From Microbacterium testaceum (lineage in GTDB: Bacteria > Actinomycetota > Actinomycetes > Actinomycetales > Microbacteriaceae), in assembly GCF_020781835.1 (NCBI RefSeq), contig NZ_JAJGNJ010000003.1, positions 248,001 through 312,000 of the forward strand: a stretch of 64,000 nt of DNA. Reading direction: 5' to 3'. The position numbers were made by a program, and so were the translations under genes. The notes beneath the pieces are model-generated. The model did no database searches. It was given only the letters and a program-made list of their open reading frames with translations, and was not told the DNA's origin. Numbering within the stretch: the first letter of the stretch is position 1; each line of letters begins with the position of its first letter. This document shows, one piece after another, positions 9,585 to 17,681 of the stretch.

Positions 9585-10283
9585 TCATTCCGCAGCGCGG
9601 ATGACTTCGGCGATCACGCGCGGATCCGCGAGCACACGGAAGTGGCCACCTCCCTCCAGCCGGACATTGCGTGCCCCCGCGAGTTCGCTGCCCTCGGGGA
9701 TGTGGGGGTCGAACGCGCCGTAGACGGACACGATCCGCGCGTTGACAGCGGCCGACGCGCCTAACGCCCGCATCGTGGCATCCCCCGACCGGAAGGCCCG
9801 CAGCGACGGGGTCGGCATGAGACGGCTGTACCTCGACCCACCGAACGGGGTCGCCACGGCCACCATGGCCCGCACCCGTGCTCCGGCGGGCTCGAATGCC
9901 ATGACCTGCTTGCCGATCAGGCCGCCCTTGCTGTGCGCGACGAGCACGACGTCGTCGAGATCGCGGTCGACGAGGAGCTCGGCGACTCGGCCGGCCGATT
10001 CGACGATGGGACGGCGGTTCGAGCCCAGTCCGGTCACGACGTGGACGGGGTGGCCCCGGGCGTGGAGGGCGTTGGCGAGCGGCTCGAGGAAACGCCACGT
10101 CTCGTAGATGCCCGGCAGCAGCACGAGCGGTCGGTGAGGGCCGGAGGCGAGGTCGTCCGGCCGGCCCGGTCCGGCGGCACGCACCTGGGCCGTCGCGGCG
10201 TAGAGGTAATCCTGGCCCCACCACCTGAGATCGCGGGCCAGGTCGCGCCACCGGTGCGGCCGGAACACGGCATCCGTCGACAT
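9585..10283 (-). CDS. Alpha/beta hydrolase (lipase/esterase-like)
   Basis: A 232-residue alpha/beta hydrolase with an oxyanion-loop stretch (LVLLPGIYETW) and nucleophile elbow VAHSKGG, where serine sits in H-S-K-G rather than the usual G-x-S-x-G first glycine. A late histidine in GGGHFRVL fits the catalytic base. The ATG at 10283 gives MSTDAV; an in-frame GTG six codons earlier (10301) is the alternative. It converges with the DUF2207 gene (12 bases apart). The substrate is unknown. Confidence 0.82.
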   Translation of the reverse strand: MSTDAVFRPHRWRDLARDLRWWGQDYLYAATAQVRAAGPGRPDDLASGPHRPLVLLPGIYETWRFLEPLANALHARGHPVHVVTGLGSNRRPIVESAGRVAELLVDRDLDDVVLVAHSKGGLIGKQVMAFEPAGARVRAMVAVATPFGGSRYSRLMPTPSLRAFRSGDATMRALGASAAVNARIVSVYGAFDPHIPEGSELAGARNVRLEGGGHFRVLADPRVIAEVIRAAE

Positions 10284-10354
10284 CCCCCCATCCTGGGTCA
10301 CCCCGGCCTCCCGACGGTCGGGGGTTGCGCCGACGGAGCGCGTCGCGTCCCGCG

Positions 10355-10444
10355 TAGAGTCACGTCATGCGCACCTCCCCCCGCAGCGCCGGTCTCCTCC
10401 GCCATCGGCGCTCGCCCTCGGCGCCGCCCGGAGTCGTCCGGTGA
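10355..10444 (+). CDS. Possible 25-residue leaderless leader peptide
   Basis: TAGAGT at 10355-10360 is followed by 6 bases and an ATG at 10367. That ATG opens a 25-codon frame (MRTSPRSAGLLRHRR...) whose TGA at 10442-10444 overlaps the GTG start of the glycosyltransferase in a GTGA arrangement. The span given includes the -10 element. The geometry matches the leaderless starts of several neighbouring genes, which argues that ribosomes initiate here and are passed to the next gene by coupling. The peptide itself has no recognisable features. Confidence 0.4.
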
Positions 10445-11877
10445 CCGTGCTGCCTGCGGGCCGTCAGTTCGTCCTCACGTGGGGAGTGCCGCGCGCGTAC
10501 GGGGGGCTGACGGCGGCGCTCCTGCAGCGCTCCCGCCTCTTCGACCGCCTCGGCGGCGCGCCGGTGACGGTGCTGACGTGCGACGATCGCGCGGATCCTG
10601 CCGCCACGGCGGCGGAGCTGTCCGAGCGGGCGGCGCTCTCGCCCGGTGTCCGCGTCCTCAATCTCTGGGACTGGCTGCGCGAGAACGATCTGCGCGGCCG
10701 TGCGGTGGGTCCCACGGCGGGATTCGCCCCGCTGCCCGCCGACTCGAGCGAGGAGCGGGCCGAGGGGCTCCTGCTGCGGCGGGTGCGCACGGACGCCCGG
10801 GGAGCCGTTGTGCAGATCGATCATCTCCGAGCCGATGGCACGCTCGCGGTGAGCGATCGCCGCGACGTGCCCGCGGCGAACGGCGATGTTCGTCGCGTGA
10901 TCGTGACGTGCGACGGGTCGGGCGAGCCCCGTGCCGCGTGGCGTGGGGTGCGCGCGTTGTACGCCGCGTGGCTGGATCGACTGACCGCGGGCGAGCCGGC
11001 GTTCCTCCTCGTCGACAGCAAGGCGATGGCGCGGTTCGCCGCGCGATATCGCCGACCGCACGTGGTCGTGCTGCACGTGGTCCACGGCTCGCACCTCACC
11101 GAGGACGGCACGGAGGTGCGCCCGTCGCGTGCGGAGGTGTTCGCCCGGCTGGGCGCGTTCGACGCGGTCGTCTTCTGCACCGCACGTCAGGCGCGCGACG
11201 TCCGCCGGCGGGTGGGTCCGCTCCCGCTGCTGGCCGTCGTGCCGCACCCGGTGGCGCGGGTCGCCGTTCCCGCCGCCGCGCGCCAGGGGGCGGTGGTGAT
11301 CGCGCGACTGGAGGGGATCAAGCGCGTCGAGGACGCCGTGCAGGCAGCCCGTCGCGCCGCAGACAGGGTTCCCGGTCTCACGCTCGAGGTGTTCGGCGAC
11401 GGCCCGGAGCGCGCGGCCCTGGAGCGCAGCGCGGGCGCCGACGGCCTCGTGCGGTTCCGCGGTTTCGATCCGTCCGCCCGCGACGCTCTGGTCACGGCGT
11501 CCGTCCTGCTTCTGACCAGTCGCTCAGAGGCGTTCTCCCTCGTCGTCGCCGAGGCCATGGCGGCGGGGTGCCTGCCCATCGCCTACGACGTGCCCTACGG
11601 GCCGCGGGAGCTGATCGACCACGGTCGCACCGGATGGCTGGTGGAGCCCGGGAACGTCGACCAGCTCGCGGAGACGCTCGCTCGCGCCCTGTCCACGGAT
11701 GAGCGGAGGCTCGCGCGGATGCGGCGGGATGCCATGACCCGATCCGCGGCACTGGACGAGTCCGCCGTCCTGACACGGTGGGCGGTGGTCCTGCGTCGCG
11801 CGGCCAGAAGGCACCGCGCTCGGCGGGCGACCTGGAGACTCCGTGAACTCCTTCGGCGACGCCTGCGCATCGGCTGA
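10441..11877 (+). CDS. GT4-family glycosyltransferase (TagE/GtfA-like)
   Basis: A 478-residue GT-B glycosyltransferase. The N-terminal half begins FVLTWGVPRAYGGLTAALL, and the C-terminal donor-binding half contains VARLEGIKRVEDAV and SEAFSLVVAEAMAAG followed by PYGPRELIDHGRTGWLV, the E-x7-E region of GT4 enzymes. The order and spacing resemble poly(glycerol-phosphate) alpha-glucosyltransferases and their Actinobacterial relatives, so a wall-polymer or exopolysaccharide acceptor is likely but not proven. GTG overlaps the stop of a tiny upstream frame by four bases, and no ribosome binding site is evident, so initiation may depend on coupling. There are no other glycan genes beside it. Confidence 0.88.
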   Translation: MTVLPAGRQFVLTWGVPRAYGGLTAALLQRSRLFDRLGGAPVTVLTCDDRADPAATAAELSERAALSPGVRVLNLWDWLRENDLRGRAVGPTAGFAPLPADSSEERAEGLLLRRVRTDARGAVVQIDHLRADGTLAVSDRRDVPAANGDVRRVIVTCDGSGEPRAAWRGVRALYAAWLDRLTAGEPAFLLVDSKAMARFAARYRRPHVVVLHVVHGSHLTEDGTEVRPSRAEVFARLGAFDAVVFCTARQARDVRRRVGPLPLLAVVPHPVARVAVPAAARQGAVVIARLEGIKRVEDAVQAARRAADRVPGLTLEVFGDGPERAALERSAGADGLVRFRGFDPSARDALVTASVLLLTSRSEAFSLVVAEAMAAGCLPIAYDVPYGPRELIDHGRTGWLVEPGNVDQLAETLARALSTDERRLARMRRDAMTRSAALDESAVLTRWAVVLRRAARRHRARRATWRLRELLRRRLRIG

Positions 11878-11970
11878 AAGCGAGACCCGGCGCCCCCGAT
11901 CGGATGTACCGTCTTGCTCGCCCGGCCCCGGCATCGCCGGCGCGGATGACGCCCTCAGCGGCGTGCGGCG

Positions 11971-12014
11971 GCCCCGTCCGTCGAGCCACTCCCCCACGCG
12001 GCTCCGGACGGGGC
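11971..12014. terminator. Inverted repeat between convergent genes
   Basis: GCCCCGTCCG (11971-11980) pairs with CGGACGGGGC (12005-12014), a perfect 10-base stem around a 24-base loop, between the convergent GT4 gene and the small acidic-protein gene. There is no U-run. It is a possible bidirectional terminator. Confidence 0.4.
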
Positions 12015-12022
12015 TCGTCGCA

Positions 12023-12208
12023 TCAGCGGTCCTCGCCGTAGGCGCGGATGCTCCGCACGTCGTCCTCGAGTTCCTCGTCGGCGGCGTCATTGCCCACCGC
12101 CGCATCGGCCGCACGTTGCTCCTGCGCGCCGGCCTTCTTCTCCTCCGGTGCCGCGTCGGTGGCGCCGTCCATGATGGGGGCGTCCTGGGTCTCGTCGCGA
12201 TCGTTCAT
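12023..12208 (-). CDS. Small acidic hydrophilic protein, unknown function
   Basis: A 61-residue protein (MNDRDETQDAPIMDG...) rich in Asp, Glu and Ala, with no hydrophobic segment. The start is fixed by an excellent ribosome binding site (AGGAGGACCGCT before ATG). It looks intrinsically disordered and I recognise no family. It is divergent from terC and its riboswitch. Confidence 0.7.
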   Translation of the reverse strand: MNDRDETQDAPIMDGATDAAPEEKKAGAQEQRAADAAVGNDAADEELEDDVRSIRAYGEDR

Positions 12209-12375
12209 AGCGGTCCTCCTCGATCGATGTCGTGCTGCCATCGTCGGACCTCCCGGCGGGCGCCCCCGAGGGGTTGCGTGGGCCGGGCCGGCGTGCTCCC
12301 CGTCACCACGCGAGCGATGACGGGGGCACACCCGCCGTCCAGCGCCCGCCGATCGGCGGGTGTGCCGTAGAATCG

Positions 12376-12492
12376 ACGTCAGCAAGGGGAGTACTCCCAC
12401 GCGACGTTCCCGTCAATACGGTCCACGCCATCGTGGACCCGGGCCGTCGGTCCGCATCGCGGATGGAAGAGACCTTGGTGTTTCGACGTACA
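12376..12492 (+). ncRNA. Probable yybP-ykoY (manganese) riboswitch upstream of terC
   Basis: The leader contains AGCAAGGGGAGTACTCCC (12381-12398), CGTCAATACGG (12411-12421) and GGATGGAAGAGACCTTGG (12461-12478). In content and order these match the conserved elements of the yybP-ykoY motif: the GGGGAGUA strand, the CGUCA junction element and the GGAAGAGACC return strand. A -10-like TAGAAT at 12368-12373 sits just upstream. The yybP-ykoY class senses Mn2+ and commonly precedes TerC-family genes. An in-frame ATG at 12463 lies inside the RNA element and is therefore not used as the gene start. Confidence 0.8.
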
Positions 12493-12513
12493 CCAGAACC
12501 CCTGGAGGCCCGC

Positions 12514-13536
12514 GTGGGTGTCACCCCGCTCATCTGGATCATCACGATCGCGATCACCATCGCGTTCTTCGTCTTCGAGTTCTTCGCCCATGTGCGAAAG
12601 CCGCACGAACCGTCCGTCGGCGAGTCCGCCCGATGGTCCGCGTTCTACATCGGGCTCGCGCTGCTGTTCGGCGTGGGCATCGGCGTCGTGTCGGGCTGGA
12701 CCTACGGTGGGGAGTACTTCGCCGGCTACCTCACCGAGAAGGCCCTCTCGATCGACAACCTCTTCGTCTTCCTGATCATCATGACCGGGTTCGCCGTGCC
12801 GAAGAAGTACCAGCAGAAGGTCCTGATGATCGGCATCGTGATCGCGCTGATCATGCGCGGTGCCTTCATCGCCGTCGGCGCCGCCCTCATCGAGAACTTC
12901 TCCTGGATCTTCTACATCTTCGGAGCTCTGCTGTTGTTCCTCGCCTACCGCCAGGCGTTCGCACACGGCGAGAGCGACCCCGCGAACGGCCGGTTCATGC
13001 GGTTCGTCCGGCGTGTGCTCCCCGTCACCGAGGAGTACCACGAGGACAAGCTCACGGTGAAGAAGGATCGAAAGCGCTTCGTCACCCCGATGCTGCTGGT
13101 GATCATCGCGATCGGGTTCATCGACCTGGTCTTCGCGGTCGATTCGATCCCGGCCATCTACGGCCTGACGAACGAGGCGTACATCGTCTTCACGGCCAAC
13201 GCGTTCGCACTGATGGGTCTGCGCCAGCTGTACTTCCTGATCGGCGGTCTGCTGGAGCGTCTGGTCTACCTCTCGCAGGGTCTCGCCGTCATCCTGGCCT
13301 TCATCGGCGTGAAGCTCGTCTTCCACGCGCTGCACGTCAACGAACTGCCCTTCATCAACGGCGGACAGCCGCTGCTGTGGGTGCCGGAGATCCCGATCTG
13401 GCTCTCGTTGCTCTTCATCGCCGCGACGGTCGCCGTGGCGACGGCGGCGAGTCTGGCCAAGACACGCAAGGACGCCGAGAAGAAGCGGCGCGATGAGTTC
13501 GACGGCGAGAAGGTCATCCACGCCCCCGAGGACTGA
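12514..13536 (+). CDS. TerC family integral membrane protein
   Basis: A 340-residue protein with about nine membrane spans, full length for TerC/Alx proteins. Conserved acidic and polar segments inside the membrane are present: EKALSIDNLFVF near residue 79 and DLVFAVDSIPA near 205, the two pseudo-repeats thought to bind metal. Relatives protect against tellurite or export manganese, and the riboswitch in front favours manganese homeostasis here. GTG at 12514 is chosen because GGAGG lies about 6 bases upstream and because the earlier ATG is part of the riboswitch. The tail is basic and cytoplasmic. A strong GC-rich hairpin follows the stop. Confidence 0.93.
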   Translation: MGVTPLIWIITIAITIAFFVFEFFAHVRKPHEPSVGESARWSAFYIGLALLFGVGIGVVSGWTYGGEYFAGYLTEKALSIDNLFVFLIIMTGFAVPKKYQQKVLMIGIVIALIMRGAFIAVGAALIENFSWIFYIFGALLLFLAYRQAFAHGESDPANGRFMRFVRRVLPVTEEYHEDKLTVKKDRKRFVTPMLLVIIAIGFIDLVFAVDSIPAIYGLTNEAYIVFTANAFALMGLRQLYFLIGGLLERLVYLSQGLAVILAFIGVKLVFHALHVNELPFINGGQPLLWVPEIPIWLSLLFIAATVAVATAASLAKTRKDAEKKRRDEFDGEKVIHAPED

Positions 13537-13541
13537 TCCTC

Positions 13542-13579
13542 GGCACCGGGCCCGCGGCGTGCGCCGCGGGCCCGGTGCC
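13542..13579 (+). terminator. GC-rich hairpin terminator after terC
   Basis: GGCACCGGGCCCGCGGCG (13542-13559) and its exact complement (13562-13579) form a perfect 18-base inverted repeat around TG, beginning six bases after the terC stop. There is no following T-run, which is usual for Actinobacterial terminators. Confidence 0.75.
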
Positions 13580-13641
13580 GTATCGGGTCGTCGAGCGCAA
13601 CCCCGCGCCCTCGGTCTTCGTGCGCGCCTACCGTGGCGGGC

Positions 13642-14607
13642 ATGACTCGTTTCGGATACACCCTCATGACCGAGCAGAGCGGTCCCCGTGAGCTCGTGGA
13701 CTACGCCGTCGGCGCCGAGCGCGCCGGGTACGACTTCCTCGTCTCCAGCGACCACTACTCGCCCTGGCTGACATCGCAGGGCCACGCCCCGTACGCGTGG
13801 ACGGTGCTGGGCGCCGTCGCGCAGGCCACCACCGACGTCGAGCTCATGACCTACGTCACGTGCCCCACCATTCGGTATCACCCCGCGGTCGTCGCGCAGA
13901 AGGCGGCGACCCTGCAGCTGCTCTCGGACGGGCGCTTCACCCTCGGCCTCGGCTCCGGCGAGAACCTGAACGAGCACGTCGTCGGCGAGGGCTGGCCCGC
14001 GGTGCACGCTCGCCAGGACATGCTCGTGGAGGCGATCGAGATCATCCGCGCCCTCCACACCGGAGACCTCGTGACGTACGACGGCGAGTACTTCCGGGTG
14101 GATTCCGCCCGCGTCTGGGACGTCCCCGAGGGCGGAGTGCCGATCGGCGTCGCCGTCTCGGGTGCGCGCTCGATCGAACGGTTCGCGCCGCTGGGCGACC
14201 ATCTCATCACGACCGAGCCGGAGGCCGATCTTCTGAGCGGATGGGATGAGCACCACGAGGGCGAGTCGCGCAAGATCGGTCAGATCCCCATCAGCTGGGA
14301 CCCCGACAAGGATGCGGCGATCGCCCGCGCCCACGACCAGTTCCGGTGGTTCGCCGGAGGCTGGGCGGTCAACTCCGATCTGCCGACCCCGGCCGGCTTC
14401 GCAGGCGCGTCGCAGTTCGTGCGTCCCGAGGATGTCGCGGACTCCATCGCGTGCGGTCCCGACCTCGACGAGCTCGCCGAGAGCGTGCGTCCGTTCATCG
14501 ACGCCGGGTTCACCGACATCGCCATCGTGCAGGTCGGCGACGAGCAGCAGCAGCGATTCGTCGAGGAGATCGCCGCTCCCCTGCTGGAGAAGCTCCGCGC
14601 GCTCTGA
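13642..14607 (+). CDS. F420-dependent LLM-class oxidoreductase (FGD-like)
   Basis: A 321-residue luciferase-like monooxygenase-fold protein. The stretch LGLGSGENLNEHVVGEGWP (about 93-111) and FLVSSDHYSPW near 34 are typical of the subfamily related to F420-dependent glucose-6-phosphate dehydrogenase. It should therefore use coenzyme F420, but the substrate is open. ATG at 13642 lies 7 bases after TACCGT (13629-13634), so the transcript is probably leaderless; a GTG three codons earlier falls inside that -10 and is unlikely. It converges with the XRE-containing operon. Confidence 0.87.
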   Translation: MTRFGYTLMTEQSGPRELVDYAVGAERAGYDFLVSSDHYSPWLTSQGHAPYAWTVLGAVAQATTDVELMTYVTCPTIRYHPAVVAQKAATLQLLSDGRFTLGLGSGENLNEHVVGEGWPAVHARQDMLVEAIEIIRALHTGDLVTYDGEYFRVDSARVWDVPEGGVPIGVAVSGARSIERFAPLGDHLITTEPEADLLSGWDEHHEGESRKIGQIPISWDPDKDAAIARAHDQFRWFAGGWAVNSDLPTPAGFAGASQFVRPEDVADSIACGPDLDELAESVRPFIDAGFTDIAIVQVGDEQQQRFVEEIAAPLLEKLRAL

Positions 14608-14616
14608 CGCGGTCGG

Positions 14617-14660
14617 CCGGCCACGCGGACGGGCCCCTCGGGCTCACCCCGCGTGGCCGG
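14617..14660. terminator. Bidirectional inverted repeat between convergent genes
   Basis: CCGGCCACGCGG (14617-14628) pairs perfectly with 14649-14660. The right arm lies inside the last codons of the XRE gene, so the hairpin could end transcription from both sides. Confidence 0.5.
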
Positions 14661-15561
14661 ACTCGCGCACCCACTGCTCGAGCCGCCACACCGGAACCCG
14701 GAAGACACGGGCGACGTCGGGGATCGCGTGGTGTCCCTCGACGACGGATGCCACCGCGAACTCCTGCAACGAGCGGAAGTTGCGGCCCGCGAGCGGGCCG
14801 ACGCGCAGGTCTGCGAAAGTACGCGGAGCGGTGCCGGAACCGGCGCCGGGTGCCACGAACACGTAGGGGGATGCGCCCTGCATGCCCCGTTCGGCGGCGC
14901 GCTGATGAACGCTCGGCGCGACCGACGGGGCCGGCAGGTGCGCACCGGGGTCAGGGGGGTCGGCATGCACGGGCGCGGGTGACGACGTCGGCCACGGGCG
15001 ATGAGGCGCACTCCCTGCCGGGTCCGGAGGCAGAGAGGGCGCGGCCACAGCGTGCGGCACAGATGCGGGCGGCACCGGAGCCGGGCCGGGCGGCACCTGA
15101 CCGCCCGGAGCCGGCGCGGGCACGGCCGCACCCGGAGTCCCGACCGGGGGCACCTGAGCGTCCGGGACGGGAGCGGGCACGGCCGCATCCGGAGTCCCGG
15201 CCGGCGGCGCCGAACTCATCCACGGCGCGGGTGGCAGCTCACCGCCCCAGATCACGGGGCTCGGCACGACGTGCGGACTGGAGCTCGGGGCATCGATCGC
15301 GTCCGACGCAGCCGCGGTGGACACTCCGTCGCCGAACAGGTCGGCGATGCCGACCTCGAACACGTCGGCGAGCGCGACGAGCGCCGCCAGCGGTACCGCG
15401 GTGCGCCCCGCCTCGAGCGATCGGATGCGCTGCTCCGACAGTGCCGCTTCGAACGAGAGGGCCGTCACCGACAATCCGCGGGCGAGGCGCATCGCGTGCA
15501 CCCGGTCGCCGAGCCTGCGCAGAACCGTGTGCAGTCGATCGTCCTCGTGCTCCTCGGTCAT
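14644..15561 (-). CDS. XRE-family regulator with proline-rich linker and shared C-terminal domain
   Basis: A 305-residue protein with an N-terminal XRE helix-turn-helix (about 11-80, LSVTALSFEAALSEQRIRSLEAG), a roughly 165-residue Ala/Pro-rich linker, and a C-terminal domain of about 56 residues (FADLRVGPLAGRNF ... WRLEQWV). The linker has an imperfect repeat of the type GTPxAAVPAPxP. The C-terminal domain is about 60% identical by hand count to the end of the membrane beta-helix protein encoded just upstream. The ATG overlaps that gene's stop by four bases (ATGA), so the two are translationally coupled. The last gene of a glycan operon being a DNA-binding protein suggests feedback control; the shared domain may let the two proteins meet or bind a common ligand. 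That is inference. Confidence 0.82.
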   Translation of the reverse strand: MTEEHEDDRLHTVLRRLGDRVHAMRLARGLSVTALSFEAALSEQRIRSLEAGRTAVPLAALVALADVFEVGIADLFGDGVSTAAASDAIDAPSSSPHVVPSPVIWGGELPPAPWMSSAPPAGTPDAAVPAPVPDAQVPPVGTPGAAVPAPAPGGQVPPGPAPVPPASVPHAVAAPSLPPDPAGSAPHRPWPTSSPAPVHADPPDPGAHLPAPSVAPSVHQRAAERGMQGASPYVFVAPGAGSGTAPRTFADLRVGPLAGRNFRSLQEFAVASVVEGHHAIPDVARVFRVPVWRLEQWVRESGHAG

Positions 15562-17681
15562 CGTCGACCACCTCCGACGTTCGAGTTTCGCGCCGCCTCC
15601 TCGACCCACTGTTGCAGCCGCCACTGCTGAATCCGGAACAGGCGCGCGATGGTCGGCACGGGATAGCCGCCTTCGAGCACCGCGGCCACGGCGAACTGCT
15701 GCAGAGAGGCGAAGGTGCGCCCCTCCAGGGGCCCCGTCCGCAGATCGGCGAACGAGCGGGGGCGATGGTGCGCGGGTCGGCCGCCGGAAGTGGATGCCGA
15801 TGCCGGTCGCGCCGCGGGAGCTCGGGAGGGAGCCGGGCCGGGTGCGGAGCCCGGGGAGCGGCCGGCCGTGCGCGCTGCGTCTCGGGCGGCCACGGGCACG
15901 GCCTCGCGTTCGAACGGATCCGGTGGCTGCCAGCTCGCCGGTGGAGCGTCGGCTCGATAGGCCGCCACCTGCTCCTCGCCGTGCCGCAGCAACGCCTCAT
16001 GCAGGAGCGCCCGCAGTTTGCGATGCTCCCTCCGGCGACGCCAGAGCACGGGGACCCCGATCGCCGGGATCAGCAGAACCAGGCTCCACATCCACATCAT
16101 CGGGTGCTCGTTCATCCACCCGACCCACGCCCACTGGAACGTCCAGTCGGTCTGTACGTTGTCGGCCTGCATCGTGCGCGAACCGGACCACGACGCCACC
16201 ACGTCCTGGCCGACGCCGTGGAAGGTGTTCCCGGTGATGTCGGCGCGGGCGCCCTCCGAGAGTTCGACGGCGAACCCGGATGCCACCCGCAGATCGTTGT
16301 CGCGGACGATGACGGCCGCGCCGGTCAGCTCGAGCGCGATGCGACGCCCCGCCAGGCGCGAGTCCGACACCGTGGCATCCGTGATCTCGCCCGACACGTC
16401 GAGAGCACGCAGGTCCGACGAGGTGAGATCGGCATCGGTGACCGTGAGCCCGGTCGAGGGCCCCTGGACCAGCACGGCGGTCCGCGTCTCCTCGACGCGG
16501 GTGCTGCGGATCTCGGTCGTGTCGGTGGAGATCACGCGGACCCCGCCCTCGCGGTTGCCGGTGACGCGGGACCCGGTGAGTGCGAACCCCTCCGCGGGGC
16601 TGAGCCCGTAGCCGCCGGACGTGGGACCGTCGGCGAGCGCGGCACCGTCGACGCGTACGCCCCAGCCCGCGGAGCCGTCGACCGTCGAGTCGGTGATCTT
16701 CGTCCCCGTCGACTGGCGGGAGATGGAGATCCCGTCCCCGCCCGAGCCGCTGACCGTGGTGCGTTCGATCGTGGTGTCCGACGCCCCGTTGGTCGCCTCG
16801 ATGCCCGTCATCGTCGAGTTCTCGATCGTGCTGTCCTGGATGCCGGCTTCCGTGGTGTCGGAGAAGAACACGCCGTAGTGCAGCCCCGTGATCTTCGTCG
16901 ACACGATTCCCGCCGAGGCCCGGTCGTCCCCGGTACCGGTGACCGCGAGTCCTCCCGTGCGGCCGCTCCAGTAGCCGAGGTCGCGGAACTCCGCGTGGCC
17001 GATCCCGAGCACGCCGTCGCGCGCGCGGACGTAGGCGCGTCCGTCGCTCTCGTCAAGATCGGGCGCGACCGCCGCCTCATCCCATGAGGTGAAGACCAAC
17101 GGATCGTCCTCGTCGCCGAAGACCCCCAGGATCCCACCCCAGACGACGATGCTCGTCGTCCCCTGGGCCGAGCTGAGCATGCGAACGGTTCCTCCGCCGA
17201 AGAAATCCAACTCCGCCCCCCGGCGCACCACGACGTTGCGAATCAGTGTCAGCGTGCGGTCGTCGTCGGCGCGGACCGCACCGGCGGCGATGAGATCGGC
17301 GACCCCGTAGCCCGTCAGCTGACCGCTCCTCGGGGCCAGCACGACGGTGTTCCACTGCTCCACCAGAGCGGGATCGTCTGGCGCGAGCGCGGCGACGGCC
17401 GCGAGTCGGGCGTCCTCATCGGCGACGAGCTGGGCCGGTGTCTTCGGCACGGCGGGGCCATCGGTGGCATCCGCGGTCGGGGGCGCCGTGACGACCGGGG
17501 CCGCGGAGTCGCCCGCGCGCAGCCACGGCAGCAACGTGCCCGTGTGGACGAAGTTCCCGGCGAGCACGACCCCCACGACGAGGAGGGCGACCGTCACGAC
17601 GATCACCACCCGGGCCACACCGCGGAAGGCCGGGTGCGTGTCACCGCGTTCCTGCGCGGTCAGCGCGCCGTCGTCATCCAC
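15558..17681 (-). CDS. Membrane-anchored right-handed beta-helix protein with shared C-terminal domain
   Basis: A 707-residue protein with a membrane helix near residues 23-44 and a long external part of short repeating NxxTxS/G-type turns (about 200-490), read as a right-handed parallel beta-helix like those of pectate lyases and alginate-modifying enzymes. A second helix near 520-545 (WMWSLVLLIPAIGVPVLW) is followed by a cytoplasmic tail of about 150 residues that ends in the domain shared with the XRE regulator. GTG at 17681 is preferred because it overlaps the GT2 stop by 8 bases (GGTGGATGA); the longer frame would overlap it by 65. With the adjacent GT2 synthase and beta-helix lipoprotein, a role in modifying or exporting a surface polysaccharide is likely. 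No catalytic residues are assigned. Confidence 0.8.
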   Translation of the reverse strand: MDDDGALTAQERGDTHPAFRGVARVVIVVTVALLVVGVVLAGNFVHTGTLLPWLRAGDSAAPVVTAPPTADATDGPAVPKTPAQLVADEDARLAAVAALAPDDPALVEQWNTVVLAPRSGQLTGYGVADLIAAGAVRADDDRTLTLIRNVVVRRGAELDFFGGGTVRMLSSAQGTTSIVVWGGILGVFGDEDDPLVFTSWDEAAVAPDLDESDGRAYVRARDGVLGIGHAEFRDLGYWSGRTGGLAVTGTGDDRASAGIVSTKITGLHYGVFFSDTTEAGIQDSTIENSTMTGIEATNGASDTTIERTTVSGSGGDGISISRQSTGTKITDSTVDGSAGWGVRVDGAALADGPTSGGYGLSPAEGFALTGSRVTGNREGGVRVISTDTTEIRSTRVEETRTAVLVQGPSTGLTVTDADLTSSDLRALDVSGEITDATVSDSRLAGRRIALELTGAAVIVRDNDLRVASGFAVELSEGARADITGNTFHGVGQDVVASWSGSRTMQADNVQTDWTFQWAWVGWMNEHPMMWMWSLVLLIPAIGVPVLWRRRREHRKLRALLHEALLRHGEEQVAAYRADAPPASWQPPDPFEREAVPVAARDAARTAGRSPGSAPGPAPSRAPAARPASASTSGGRPAHHRPRSFADLRTGPLEGRTFASLQQFAVAAVLEGGYPVPTIARLFRIQQWRLQQWVEEAARNSNVGGGRR

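Noticed and set aside
12463..12513. ATG at 12463 as terC start
   Set aside because: It lies inside a conserved block of the riboswitch, and the GTG at 12514 has a proper ribosome binding site.
12379..14334. 651-residue minus-strand frame opposite terC and the LLM gene
   Set aside because: Antisense to two clear genes and to a riboswitch; Asp/Glu/Arg-rich shadow.
14346..17087. 913-residue plus-strand frame
   Set aside because: Arg/Pro-rich and opposite the XRE and beta-helix genes, whose domains and overlaps are convincing.
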